From assembly GCA_022539475.1 (NCBI GenBank), contig VCMS01000390.1:1-42812 (forward strand): a stretch of DNA of 42,812 nucleotides, in the 5' to 3' direction. The notes beneath the pieces were generated by a model. It was not told the origin of the DNA, ran no database searches, and was given only the letters and a program-made list of their open reading frames with translations. Below are positions 1 through 8,698 of the stretch, piece after piece; the stretch's first letter is position 1, and every line of letters starts with the position of its first letter. The translations under genes were made by a program, and so were the position numbers. Source of the DNA: Gracilaria domingensis. Its lineage: Eukaryota; Rhodophyta; Florideophyceae; Gracilariales; Gracilariaceae.

Positions 1-340
1 ATGAGAATGATGACGATTGTAAATTATGTGTGTCTTGCGAGTATTAAGAGTAGTATACTATTACAAGGCTATACATATGAACATAGAAAAGGTGCGGCAG
101 GCTGGTAATTGAACAAATGTCAAACGTCTTTGGTCCAGTTGCGTCTAATTGCAACATGCGAAATGCTCGGTATCGTTAACATCATTGGTGGCACCAGTCA
201 ATTCGCAATTGAACATGTAGCGTCCTAACATTTCTGAAACTGCACTTAAGGTTGCTTTTAAGAGAAGTGTGAAACTGAGAAGTCTATACAGTTCCTGTCT
301 ATGCGGTACTTGTGGCAGTATGGTGACTGTATCAGGAAAA

Positions 341-1180
341 ATGGCAGAGGAACAGAGAGACTTGGCGGAAATTTCACCCAATACCTTGTCTAAGTTCATA
401 TATGCCAATGGTTACGGTATATTAAGTTCCGTTGATGGAACGTTGAGAAGAGAAGGAGAGTCAATTCCAGAAGAAGTTGTGAAGTGTATGAAGTTCATTG
501 ACGAACGTGTTGGTTTCGGACTTGTCACAGGGGGTGATGTGGGCGACGTGGAGGGGAAAATGGAAGGACTCGGAGACTATAAGTTTGGTGTCTCGGCGAA
601 TCATGGAGCTTTCCTGCGTTTCTCTGACGAGAGGGAAATTAAGGGTGCATTCAATGATCACACCCTTGCCCACACTGTTGACGGACTACTGTTCCTGGCA
701 AGGGATTTGAATAGGAGGCATGGTATTGTGAATGATGATGACAAGGGGTTCGTGGAGACCAGAAGTGATAGTGGCCTTCCCAATTTCGTGTACAACAAAC
801 TGTGGCAGTGGAAAGAAGAAGTGGATTCTGCTATTGGGGACCTGTTGCAGAAGATGGATGCGTTTGTTATCTATCCCGGCGATAAAAGTTGCGAAATTGT
901 GGACAAGCGATACACAAAAGGAAGCGGAGGAGAAAATCTTGTGGATAATGAACCGAGATTTATTGATACGGATGACGTCGTGACGTTCGGAAGTGCTTTC
1001 AGCGACGGGCCTTTGCATGAGGTAGGCGTGTACGGCGTTCACGTCAAAGAAGATTGTATCCCGCGTGGAGTACACAACCTGTTCGAAAGCGTGGAAGATG
1101 TACATTCGACAATTATGTTGGTGGCTCTGTTGTACGGCTACGAGGAAAAGCAGCACGATAAAAACCACCAAGATTCATAA
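341..1180 (+). CDS. HAD-superfamily phosphatase-like protein, probably catalytically dead
   Basis: A 279-residue protein of the HAD type IIB / trehalose-phosphatase-like group. It is a diverged paralogue of the neighbour on the other strand (1233..2105), and the two align from residue 1 to near the end. The ATG at 341 was chosen because it aligns with the only ATG of the paralogue; the reading frame is open further upstream, with another ATG at 320. HAD motif I should read DxDGT. Here it is S30-V-D-G-T, so the nucleophilic aspartate is replaced by serine (codon tcc at 428-430). Motif II is TGG instead of TGR, and motif IV is GSAFSD where the paralogue has GNASND. The frame is nevertheless open throughout. 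Inference: a pseudo-enzyme, perhaps with a binding or regulatory role, or a young pseudogene. The substrate cannot be told; sugar phosphates are usual for the family. Confidence 0.7.
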   Translation: MAEEQRDLAEISPNTLSKFIYANGYGILSSVDGTLRREGESIPEEVVKCMKFIDERVGFGLVTGGDVGDVEGKMEGLGDYKFGVSANHGAFLRFSDEREIKGAFNDHTLAHTVDGLLFLARDLNRRHGIVNDDDKGFVETRSDSGLPNFVYNKLWQWKEEVDSAIGDLLQKMDAFVIYPGDKSCEIVDKRYTKGSGGENLVDNEPRFIDTDDVVTFGSAFSDGPLHEVGVYGVHVKEDCIPRGVHNLFESVEDVHSTIMLVALLYGYEEKQHDKNHQDS

Positions 1181-1232
1181 AAGGGTATTGAGATATACAC
1201 GACACTTTTACTACTGAGATCTCATATCATAG

Positions 1233-2105
1233 CTAAGTATTAAAGGCATCGTAGCACTTGAAACAAATTCCAAGAGCATTTATAAACCTTTGACACTTGC
1301 ATTTTCTGTACCCGTACAGTTCTGCCACCCTTCTGATGGTCTCATGCACGTCCTCCACCCCATCAACAAGATATCTTACCGCTGCTGGATGGTCTTCTCC
1401 CTTCACATGAACTGCCAGGGTTGCCATTTCATATAGAGGGCCATCATTGGAAGCATTCCCGAAAGCAACGATTAAATGTGTGTCGAACTGGGGGTCGTTT
1501 TCAACCAAGGCTAGCGCCCCACTATTTTTCGTGAAATGAATGTCCCCTATGTCACAGTTTTCATCTTGAGGGTACGCAACCAGGTTCGGAAAGGATGTCA
1601 ACACTTTTGAAATACCGGAGTTAACTTCTGTTTTCCACTTCGACAGTCCATTGTACGTGAAGTTAGGGAGTCCACTGTCTTTTCTAGTGCTCACCACTGC
1701 TTGTTGACGCTCTTCGTGAAGTCCGTGCGATTCATTTAAGGAGAGTGCAAGTCTCTCAAGTTCGGCTGCACATCTTTCGTAACCTTCCCTGTCAAGGTCC
1801 TGATCAATTTCGGTGCCATTCGATAATCTCACCCGTGCGCCTTGGTTTCCAGAGATGCCAAAAGTGTAGCCACCCAGGTGCTCCATGAAACTCTCGGCAT
1901 CCTCTATATCTCGCCCAGTAGCAATTCCGAAACCAACGCGTGCGTTGATGTACTTCATGCATTTGACTGTTTCGGCAGGAATGTTCTCCCCAGCTCTTTT
2001 CAGAGTACCGTCAACATCACTAATCACGGCGTAGCCATTTTCGAATATTTCGTTAGCCAGCTGCTGAGGAGTTACTTCTTGGGCTCTAACTTCCGAGTTA
2101 TACAT
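1233..2105 (-). CDS. HAD-superfamily (trehalose-6-phosphatase-like) phosphatase
   Basis: A 290-residue single-exon protein. HAD motif I is D30-V-D32-G-T, motif II is ATGRD, a lysine of motif III lies in TKNSGA, and motif IV is GNASND. All catalytic positions are therefore present. The C-terminus has the V-x-D-V-x-x-x-I-x-x-x-x-x-LYG pattern that resembles the end of trehalose-phosphatase domains. Family members hydrolyse phosphate from sugar phosphates (trehalose-6-P, sucrose-6-P, mannosyl-phosphoglycerate or, in red algae, possibly floridoside-P); which one cannot be decided from sequence. It lies tail to tail with its degenerate paralogue, the stops being 52 bp apart, as expected of an inverted local duplication. 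The frame is open to 2183, but codons upstream of 2105 contain no ATG. Confidence 0.75.
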   Translation of the reverse strand: MYNSEVRAQEVTPQQLANEIFENGYAVISDVDGTLKRAGENIPAETVKCMKYINARVGFGIATGRDIEDAESFMEHLGGYTFGISGNQGARVRLSNGTEIDQDLDREGYERCAAELERLALSLNESHGLHEERQQAVVSTRKDSGLPNFTYNGLSKWKTEVNSGISKVLTSFPNLVAYPQDENCDIGDIHFTKNSGALALVENDPQFDTHLIVAFGNASNDGPLYEMATLAVHVKGEDHPAAVRYLVDGVEDVHETIRRVAELYGYRKCKCQRFINALGICFKCYDAFNT

Positions 2106-2701
2106 GTTTTGAAAGCTTTCGAAAGGGTTCGTTTTGCAAATGGGTGTGGGTATACGAATGAGAAGGATGTGATTGATGTTCACAAGGTGTTTCGTAGTAT
2201 AAAAAGAGTCTAAGAACGACCATATACGGGTATTGTAGTACTGTTTTAAAACGTTACTAGGAGGAGAAGTTTTTGCATCGATTTGAAGTAAAGAAAGGAT
2301 GATTTAGTCATAAATTATATGTACGGGTTCAAGTGGGTAAAGAAAACTGTAAATATCTTTAACATGAGCTTAGAAATCAAGAAGAGTAAAACAACCTCCA
2401 TTATGGGTTGAAACCCATAAAAGGTTTACCTTACTTTATACGGGTGCCCCAAGTAATGCAAACGCTTAGTTCTTCAGAAATATCACAATTTTTGTACTTG
2501 TTTCGTTACTAGTATCGTGCACTTTAATGATATGGAATGACCATTTTCTATCTAGCAAAATCTTAACGAAGTATTAGTGATAACGGATGTAGGATTTAAA
2601 GGGGCATATTTGAACCACAGAAGGAAGAACAATATAAGTAATGTAATAGGAACAGGTCATTTCGATAAAGTAAATTTTATGTCTAACTATGTCTAAAAGG
2701 T
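2106..2701. other. AT-rich intergenic region
   Basis: About 600 bp between the 5' side of the HAD gene and the 3' end of the reductase-like gene. No convincing ORF, RNA gene or repeat was seen. The part next to 2105 should hold the promoter of the HAD gene, but no core motif can be assigned with confidence. Confidence 0.5.
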
Positions 2702-3612
2702 TCAGAACACCGAAAAGTCATGTGTTCTAACCTCAAAGCTGGGGGATAACTTTTCCTTAACAACGTTGACGTAGTTTGTATGAAAAGGAGCGGGGTCACC
2801 GCCTACAATGTTTCTTTCTTGGCGGGAAAAGTCGTAGAAGTAAGCGTTCCTAAACTGAAAGTCGGAGAAAGAAGTAGGGAAGCCAACGAGAGTTTTCCCA
2901 TATTCAAGAAGTCGCCCAACGGTCTCTTCCAGGTTGAAAGTAGTAGCTGTCTTAAGCGAAACTATCTTCAACAGATCTTTCATTATTGTGAGCACAACCG
3001 TACTGCACTCCGTAGCGACTACGTCCATAGGAATGAAACCTCTTGAGGCCCCGACGATGTTGAACGATGATAGCCACACGAGCTTCTCATAATAGCTTAC
3101 GAGAAATGTGTCTTCGTCGACAACCCCGCAAGTGAGACCCATAGACCTAAACCTGTCTGCAACGTTGGAGGCCCACTTTCCTGTTGCGACAGTGAGACCA
3201 TCCGGACTTCACCATCCTGCGGAGCTGCGTTTCTTGAGGGGACACCAACGTATAGGACAACTTTTGAACATTTGTCCACACCGAGCTTCGAAAGCAATGG
3301 TATGATGTCTCCATTCTGGAAGAAAACGAGATTCTCTCTGAGCGAATAAGGGCAAGCCTGAATTACGGTCTTCAGGGTGTTCGTTCTTCCACAAACTAGT
3401 ATCGGTACATCAGAAAGATGAGAGGTAGCAGCCATGCTGCAGAATTCGTGTGCGGAAATGACCGTATCTTCTTCGTTCGCCAGCATGGTACCTATACGCC
3501 CCCTTCCAACAATAACGGCCCGAGTCCTTCGGGCGGGAGATGAGACCTGAGGGACGTCAGAGTATCTGGGACTCGGAGGCGGAGTCGGAGGCATGTCGGA
3601 CTGGGAGTTCAT
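2702..3612 (-). pseudogene. Ketopantoate reductase-like (ApbA/PanE) protein, frameshifted
   Basis: Translation from the ATG at 3612 starts with a proline-rich leader and then a Rossmann dinucleotide-binding motif (VIVGRGRIG). It runs into a region containing LVFFQNGD and leaves frame near 3190-3212. The downstream frame (open from 3208 to 2702) continues the same fold with DGLTVATGKWA and EKLVWLSSFNIVGAS, typical of the ApbA C-terminal domain in algal homologues. Both halves are well preserved, so a single-base indel in about 3190-3215 explains the break; it could be a real mutation or a sequence error. The family reduces 2-oxo acids such as ketopantoate with NADPH, but algal paralogues are uncharacterised, so the substrate is unknown. 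The frame is open upstream to 3813 but without an earlier ATG. Confidence 0.55.
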
Positions 3613-4009
3613 TGCAAGTGTTCGATTGTTTTTGTGTGACGATAAAAAGGGAAGATGGGGCGGAGAACTGCTGGGGTAAAGAGTGATACGTAAGTACAAA
3701 CGGTTGGGAAGCGCAGAACGGGAACATGGTTCACTTTGTGAAACTGAGCGAAATGTATGATATGTGATTGTACTGAATGAATGATAGGGCTTGTATGAGA
3801 CGACAAGCCACAAAGTGTGATGATGTTTTATGAAAGGTAGGTGGAACAGTAGAAAGTGTGCAATGAATGAAACTGATTTCGAACCTGAGTTGTAAAGTAG
3901 TTGTAAAGTACGAGTTACGGGGAGCTTGAATACAGGATGAAAGGAGCCATTTTGGCTTCATAAATGAGGTGAACGGGTTTTATAGCTTCAATCGGATTGC
4001 CATAATTAA
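3613..4009. other. Intergenic, upstream of the reductase-like gene
   Basis: About 400 bp containing the presumed promoter of the minus-strand reductase-like gene. No reading frame on the plus strand could encode the missing N-terminal half of the epimerase that follows. A short tandem similarity (gttgtaaagta repeated at about 3891-3911) is the only repeat noticed. Confidence 0.45.
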
Positions 4010-4330
4010 AAGGATGGAGTTGCGTTGCGTCCGAATACGTCTATAAAGGTCGTAGAAGCACTTATGAAGGAAGGAGTTGTAGACATGTTATTGTTGATGA
4101 CGGTGGAGCCAGGGTTTGGAGGACAGGCGTTTATGGAGGGTGTTCTTGATAAGGTGCGACATGCAAGGAAGTTGTACCCAAGAATAGGGATACAGGTGGA
4201 TGGAGGTATTGGACTGAGTACTGTGAGAGCAGTAGTGAAGGCCGGTGCAAACATTTCAGTTGCAGGATCTGCCATCTTTGGCTCGAGTAACCCAGCTCAT
4301 GTCATAGCTGGTTTTCGAAAGGTTGGTTAG
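4010..4330 (+). pseudogene. rpe: Ribulose-phosphate 3-epimerase, 5'-truncated remnant
   Basis: The frame opens after a stop at 4007 and reads KDGVALRPNTS, then MTVEPGFGGQ, VDGGI and GSAIFG, ending at a TAG at 4330. These are the conserved C-terminal half of ribulose-phosphate 3-epimerase (pentose phosphate / Calvin cycle), including the substrate-phosphate loop and the catalytic Asp of VDGGI. The N-terminal half, with the SADF strand and the two metal-binding histidines, is absent; the 400 bp upstream has no open frame for it. No usable ATG lies before the conserved part. The sequence cat..aattaaaag just before GATGGAG could be read as a splice acceptor, but no partner exon was found. Best read as a truncated duplicate copy that is not functional alone. 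Confidence 0.75.
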
Positions 4331-4963
4331 AGATAGTAGCATAAAATTATTGTTTATTACATTGTTACCTTTACGTGTTATCACAACTAAATTCTCCGTC
4401 TCCATTGGAGATGTATTTCTCTTGTATGACAACCGGGAAAGGATGTGAGAGAACATCAATATATCCCCAGTGGACGCTGAGAGGGAGGATGAACTACTCT
4501 ACGTGCTACCATTGTTACCCATCCGGTGTCGAGTGGTGACATATTCTTTTTTTGTCACAACCCACAAAGGATGTGACGGAAGAAGAACATGCCCCCAGTC
4601 GAGACAGAGGGTGAGCAACTCTAAGTACAATCACTAGTCCCTAGCTTGCCTCCACTGGCAATATCTTCCTGTTTTGCTATAACCATCGAGTGGGGTTATG
4701 GTGGAAGAGAAAAATATCGCCGGGCGAGGCGAGGTGGGTGGGGACTATGTGAAGAGGGGACAGAGAGATGGCGCTTAAATAGTGGAAGGTGCGGAGGTGT
4801 ACAGTCGATGTTTTGGCGGGAAACGGGATGAGGGAAACAGGGACAATCATGGTGCTGGATATAGCCCGTGTGGTTGGACAGTGGGGGTGGACAGCACAGT
4901 TTAGCTCGATTGCACTGTATCGCAGCGGAAACTTCGATCCAACTACTACTTCTTCTTCTGAAG
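4331..4963. other. Intergenic with onset of a G-skewed tract
   Basis: From about 4331 to 4630 the sequence looks ordinary and contains two imperfectly repeated blocks around 4440-4500 and 4565-4625, both running ggatgtga..gaac..ccccagt. From about 4640 the plus strand becomes rich in G and poor in C, leading into the next ORF. No RNA gene was recognised. Confidence 0.4.
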
Positions 4964-5869
4964 ATGTCGAACGGATACGTGAAGGATGAGGAGCTGTGGG
5001 TGCTGTTGGAGGGGAAGGAGGTACCGCAGACGCCGTCACCAAAGCGGGAAGAGGACGTGATTACGGCGGCTGGTCGGATGTCGCAGAAGAAGGAAGTGGC
5101 TGATGAAGGAAGGAAGTGTGAGGCGAGGAGAGGGGATGGTGATGAGGTGGAGGGGGTCGCAATGGAGAGAAGGGGTGCGGTGCATCTGAGTCAGTTAGAG
5201 GTTGGAGACCAGATAGAGAGTGGGGGCGGAGAGGGTGACAGGGAGATGCGGTTTGTGGGGGAGATGAAGGCGAGGGTGGGGATGTTGGGGTTGGTGATGA
5301 AGGAGCAACTGGACGATGGAATTGTGGAGATTGTAACGGAAATGGGCGGTGTGGTGCTGAGTGGGGGTGGTAGTGGTGTTTCGGTTGAGGCGATTTCGAG
5401 CCTGCGGAATTCGTTGTCGGTATTGGGAGTGGAGATGAGAAATCATGTGTATGGGATAGTGGAGTGTGCGGGAAGGGAGGTTGGAGAGTTGCGGGAGGAG
5501 AATAGGGTTCTGAACGAGAGGTTGGACGTGCTGGAGAAGGAGGTGAAGGAGCTGTGCAAGAGGCAAAGATTGGTGGAAGAGGAGACGGTGAAAGGAGGTG
5601 TGGAGGGAAAGACGGAGAAGGGAAGTGTGAGAAGGGTGGCGGTGCAGAAGGGGTCTCCTGTGACACCGAAGACAAAGGGTGGTGGGGTTGGGGATGGGAA
5701 GAGCCGTCTGAAGAAGAGGCGTAAGGAGATGAAGAAGGTGGAGGAGGAGGTGCCGCGGGAGGGAGTGGGAGCTCCGGTGGTGACTGGGTTTAGGAGTGCG
5801 GCGGAGGTAGCGCGGACTGCGAAGGGGATTCTGAGGGGACAGGAGGAGAGAAGGATGGGAGGGATTTGA
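4964..5869 (+). CDS. Hypothetical coiled-coil protein in a purine-rich tract
   Basis: A 301-residue ORF starting at the ATG at 4964 (the frame is open upstream to 4868 but without an ATG). It is rich in Glu, Gly, Val, Arg and Lys. Residues about 165-205 (VGELREENRVLNERLDVLEK and onward) form a clear heptad coiled coil. The C-terminal third is highly basic (KSRLKKRRKEMKK). No known domain was recognised. The coding strand is extremely G-rich and C-poor, so the long antisense frames (5061-5675 and 5195-6157, proline/serine/histidine-rich) are mirror effects. It could be a chromatin or nuclear protein, or a first ORF of a non-LTR element; no reverse transcriptase follows, so the second option is unsupported. 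The base composition differs sharply from the flanking host genes. Confidence 0.4.
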   Translation: MSNGYVKDEELWVLLEGKEVPQTPSPKREEDVITAAGRMSQKKEVADEGRKCEARRGDGDEVEGVAMERRGAVHLSQLEVGDQIESGGGEGDREMRFVGEMKARVGMLGLVMKEQLDDGIVEIVTEMGGVVLSGGGSGVSVEAISSLRNSLSVLGVEMRNHVYGIVECAGREVGELREENRVLNERLDVLEKEVKELCKRQRLVEEETVKGGVEGKTEKGSVRRVAVQKGSPVTPKTKGGGVGDGKSRLKKRRKEMKKVEEEVPREGVGAPVVTGFRSAAEVARTAKGILRGQEERRMGGI

Positions 5870-6290
5870 AGCCGTTTTGGGGCGAGGCGGGTATACGAGA
5901 AGGGGGAGAGTTGTCCACCTGACTTCTACAAAATGAACGCGTGATGGGCGAGAAATGGGTAAAAAGCGGGGGTGGTGTGAACTGGGAAGAAGTGATGGGA
6001 CGATTGAGGTGGGATGAATTGCGATTGGCATTGCAACGTGGGAGAAAATGGAAACGCAAACTAGCACGAGTGCAGTTTGGAGAGAGGGTCGCGGAAAAGA
6101 GTGAATGGGGTGGTGCGGCGAAGTAGAACCTCTACAAAAACTAGGGGACCCAAGCACTAAACTGCGCGAAATGGAATTTAATATTCCAAAATTTCTTAAT
6201 TTTTTGAGTGTCAGCCTCTGCTACCCCCTCGCGCGCCCCAAATAGCCCCAAAACTAGCTTAGTTTCCAAAGCGAACAGACTATATTTCAC
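5870..6290. other. G-rich tail and junction with a retroelement
   Basis: The purine skew continues to about 6130 and includes a 60-codon frame ending at 6126 (basic, containing WEEVMGRLRWDELRLAL), which could be a lost 3' part of the preceding ORF but is in a different frame. From 6130 to 6290 the composition changes, and the chromovirus integrase similarity begins at about 6291. The breakpoint of the truncated element therefore lies here. Confidence 0.35.
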
Positions 6291-7584
6291 TTTGCAGAAC
6301 ACAGACGTTACCCATTGGGTTTATCCGTATGGTTTGCCCTTGTATCTCCTGACGGACAACGGTAATCAGTTCGTGTCGAAATTCTTTTCGCACGTGTGTG
6401 CCACCCTTGGTATTAAGCATGTCACTACGACAGCGTACCATCCGCAGACCAATGGGCAAGCCGAACGGTTTAACAAGACGCTCGTTAACCGATTGATACA
6501 CTACACTGCTGAGCACCAGTTGGACTGGGACGACTATGTGGAACCATTGGTTTATGCCTACAACACTCAGGTGCATAAGTCCACAGGCACCACTCCATTC
6601 GATCTCACCCTGACTCGGCAACCATTACCATTGGCAGTGGATGTGAAGATACCTTGGTTCCCTCAGGACATCACCGAGGGCATGACTCCCACGCAGGCTA
6701 AACGGTACGCTCGCCGGAGGATCGATGATATTCTCCACACGGCTAAATCTACCTTATCGCGAGCCCAGCTCAGGTACAAGGCGGACTTCGATAAGTCTGT
6801 CCGCTCTACGCCGTCCTTCAAAGCTGGAGAGATGGTATTCCTCGATAGGGCACCGTCAGAGAAACCTTTGGATGATATAGAGCTGGCCTCTAGGAAGCTC
6901 TTGCCTCGCTCCACTGGACCCTACAAGGTCCTGCGAGCGACTTCCCACACGGTTACCATCGAGCGCGATGGCCTTCAGGACACGGTCGCTATTGATCGCG
7001 TTTCAATCGCACCGACGGTCACTGTACGCTCCTCTTCAAGTACCGAGCGTATGTCCAGTGGCATTCCCGCGAGCCGGGAGCCTGCCAATGGTACTTTCAT
7101 TGGAAGGCGTCAAACCAAAGGCTCATCTACGCAAGAGCCTTCTACGGCTACGCCAAAGGCTGTCAGCGCTGATCCAAGCATGGGTACGGAAGCTTCCGCA
7201 GAGGGCGATGACACCAACGGATTCGCTCCTTTGGATGAGATTGACCTTCCTGAGGAAGCATTTGAACCTTTGGTTGATGGCCCTGCTGCCGAAGATAAGC
7301 GTCCTGCGCAGGCTGAGGTCCCGTCTCCTTCAGGCGTTGGCCCTTCGGATACGATGGATTTGCCAGAGGAAGTGCTGCCAAAGGAGTATGTGGTGGACAA
7401 AATTGTCTCCGCTGGTCTCGATGATGTTGGTAATATCATTTACAAGGTCCGTTGGTACGGGTATCCACCGGAGTTTGACCAGTGGGAACCAAGGGCGCAC
7501 ATACCGGAGAACTTTATCCGAAGGTTTTGGAAGAAACAGGGACGCACGGAGCGCGCCTTTAAGGAGGGGGCGTATGAACCGTAG
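6291..7584 (+). mobile_element. Ty3/gypsy chromovirus, 3' part of pol: integrase C-half with chromodomain
   Basis: One uninterrupted frame. It begins inside the integrase catalytic core: the second acidic residue is in LLTDNGNQF (about 6350-6372) and the catalytic Glu in PQTNGQAERFNK (about 6442-6477). It continues with an SH3-like GPYKVL module (about 6928), a Ser/Pro/Glu-rich linker and a chromodomain (about 7384-7540; VRWYGYP and QWEP are visible). The zinc finger, the first catalytic Asp, RNase H, reverse transcriptase, protease and gag are missing, so the element is 5'-truncated. Chromodomains of this class steer insertion to particular chromatin. The frame is open back to 6208 but the upstream residues show no integrase similarity. 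The intact frame suggests a fairly young copy. Confidence 0.85.
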
Positions 7585-8248
7585 GACACGCCGCCACACT
7601 GTCCAGAACGGAAACGATTGCCATCGGCTAACATTTCTAGCGGATTTTTTTCGCTATCCGCAGCGATAAGTATCTCCTTAACTGGCTAACAAAGCTTACT
7701 AACTAAGCCCTCGTCCGCTTTACAGCGCGAAAGCGGCGCGCGTCACTGTGCCGCGCGCCAAAAAATCAAAGTGAATAGCACAGATTTTTTGAAACGGCTT
7801 GCCAAACGGATTTTGGGCCGAAAACAAAGATTCGGCCGTATCTCGGCTTCTGGGAAGCGCAGAGACAAGCCGACAGCGGATTTGGAATTGCAGGAATGTG
7901 CCCATTCTGGCATAATATGGGCGATTTTCCCGGCTCTGCACCGCCCAGGCGCGATTGCGCGCGAGCAGGCCAGCGGCATTGCCTAAAAAATCAGCCAAAT
8001 ACTTTATTTGATCAAATGGCACCACGTCCGACATCCTCTCCCACGTGTACATTGCCGGAACTCCCCTTGGCCGTCTGACAGTTCCTGGCTCCAGCACCTG
8101 CCGGCTTTACAGCGCTCGCTCCGAATGGGTCCTTTTGAAGGAGTCCTCAACCTATGCGTGATGGCCCTCGCACACTCTGGCGGAGCACAATGTCTACAAA
8201 GGCCCAATGTGGCATTCCTTCCCGTTGACTGTGGTCATGCTTCGACCG
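7585..8248. other. Spacer between integrase and antisense ORF of the retroelement
   Basis: GC-richer than host DNA. On the minus strand an open frame runs from 8097 to 7720, with no recognised motif. It could be a broken continuation of the antisense coding region (8249-10470). No tRNA or terminator was recognised. Confidence 0.35.
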
Positions 8249-8698
8249 CTAAGACCTCTCTTTACCCGTGTTGCCCCCGTACGTTCCGCCGACATCAAGT
8301 TCGACGTCTTCCCCGGCGCACACACTACTTCCTTGAGGCCGTTGGCCGGTCCGTTGTGACCCCGCCGTCTGTTGACCACCGGCAGGAGGCTCAGGAATCC
8401 GTGGCGGAGCGCGTTCACCTCGTTTAATGCGTCGGAATGGCACTCCAGTAGAAGGCAGTGGAGCCGACTCGGGCATTATATCTGGAGCATCCGAACCATC
8501 AGAGTCGGACATGGTCAACAGCGTCGATTGGAGCCTTTTCTCGACTTCCTTCGTCATTCGGTTTCGCAACTGCTGCCCGTGCAGGGTAAGGATCTCCGCA
8601 ACCCTCTCCTTAACTTCCTGCGAGCTCTCGAGCAGGACTTCCCGAAGGCTTTGAGGCAGTCCCGACGTCCTTCCGACCAGTGCTCGTACCTCTTGGAT
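8249..8698 (-). pseudogene. C-terminal continuation of the antisense ORF in a shifted frame
   Basis: An open frame that begins after a TAG at 8699-8701 and overlaps the end of the long antisense ORF in another register. Its first part (IQEVRALVGR, SLREVLLESSQEVKERVAEI, then LRNRMTKEVEKRL) has an amphipathic helical / coiled-coil character. It is followed by an acidic SDSDGSDAPD stretch and a Pro/Gly-rich tail. In contrast, the overlapping end of the main ORF is a featureless Arg-rich peptide. The natural protein therefore probably continued in this frame, and one frameshift near 8700-8760 broke it. No function is known. Confidence 0.4.

Noticed and set aside
3181..3212. 32-nt GT..AG intron in the reductase-like gene
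   Set aside because: It is too short compared with the 86-202 nt introns here and would remove the conserved DGLTVAT segment; a frameshift is simpler.
3613..3813. N-terminal extension of the reductase-like protein
   Set aside because: The frame is open but the first in-frame ATG is at 3612, and the upstream residues have no family similarity.
5061..6157. Long minus-strand Pro/Ser/His-rich frames opposite the G-rich ORF
   Set aside because: They are the mirror of a G-skewed coding strand: low complexity, no motifs, and longer than expected only because C-rich DNA lacks stop codons.
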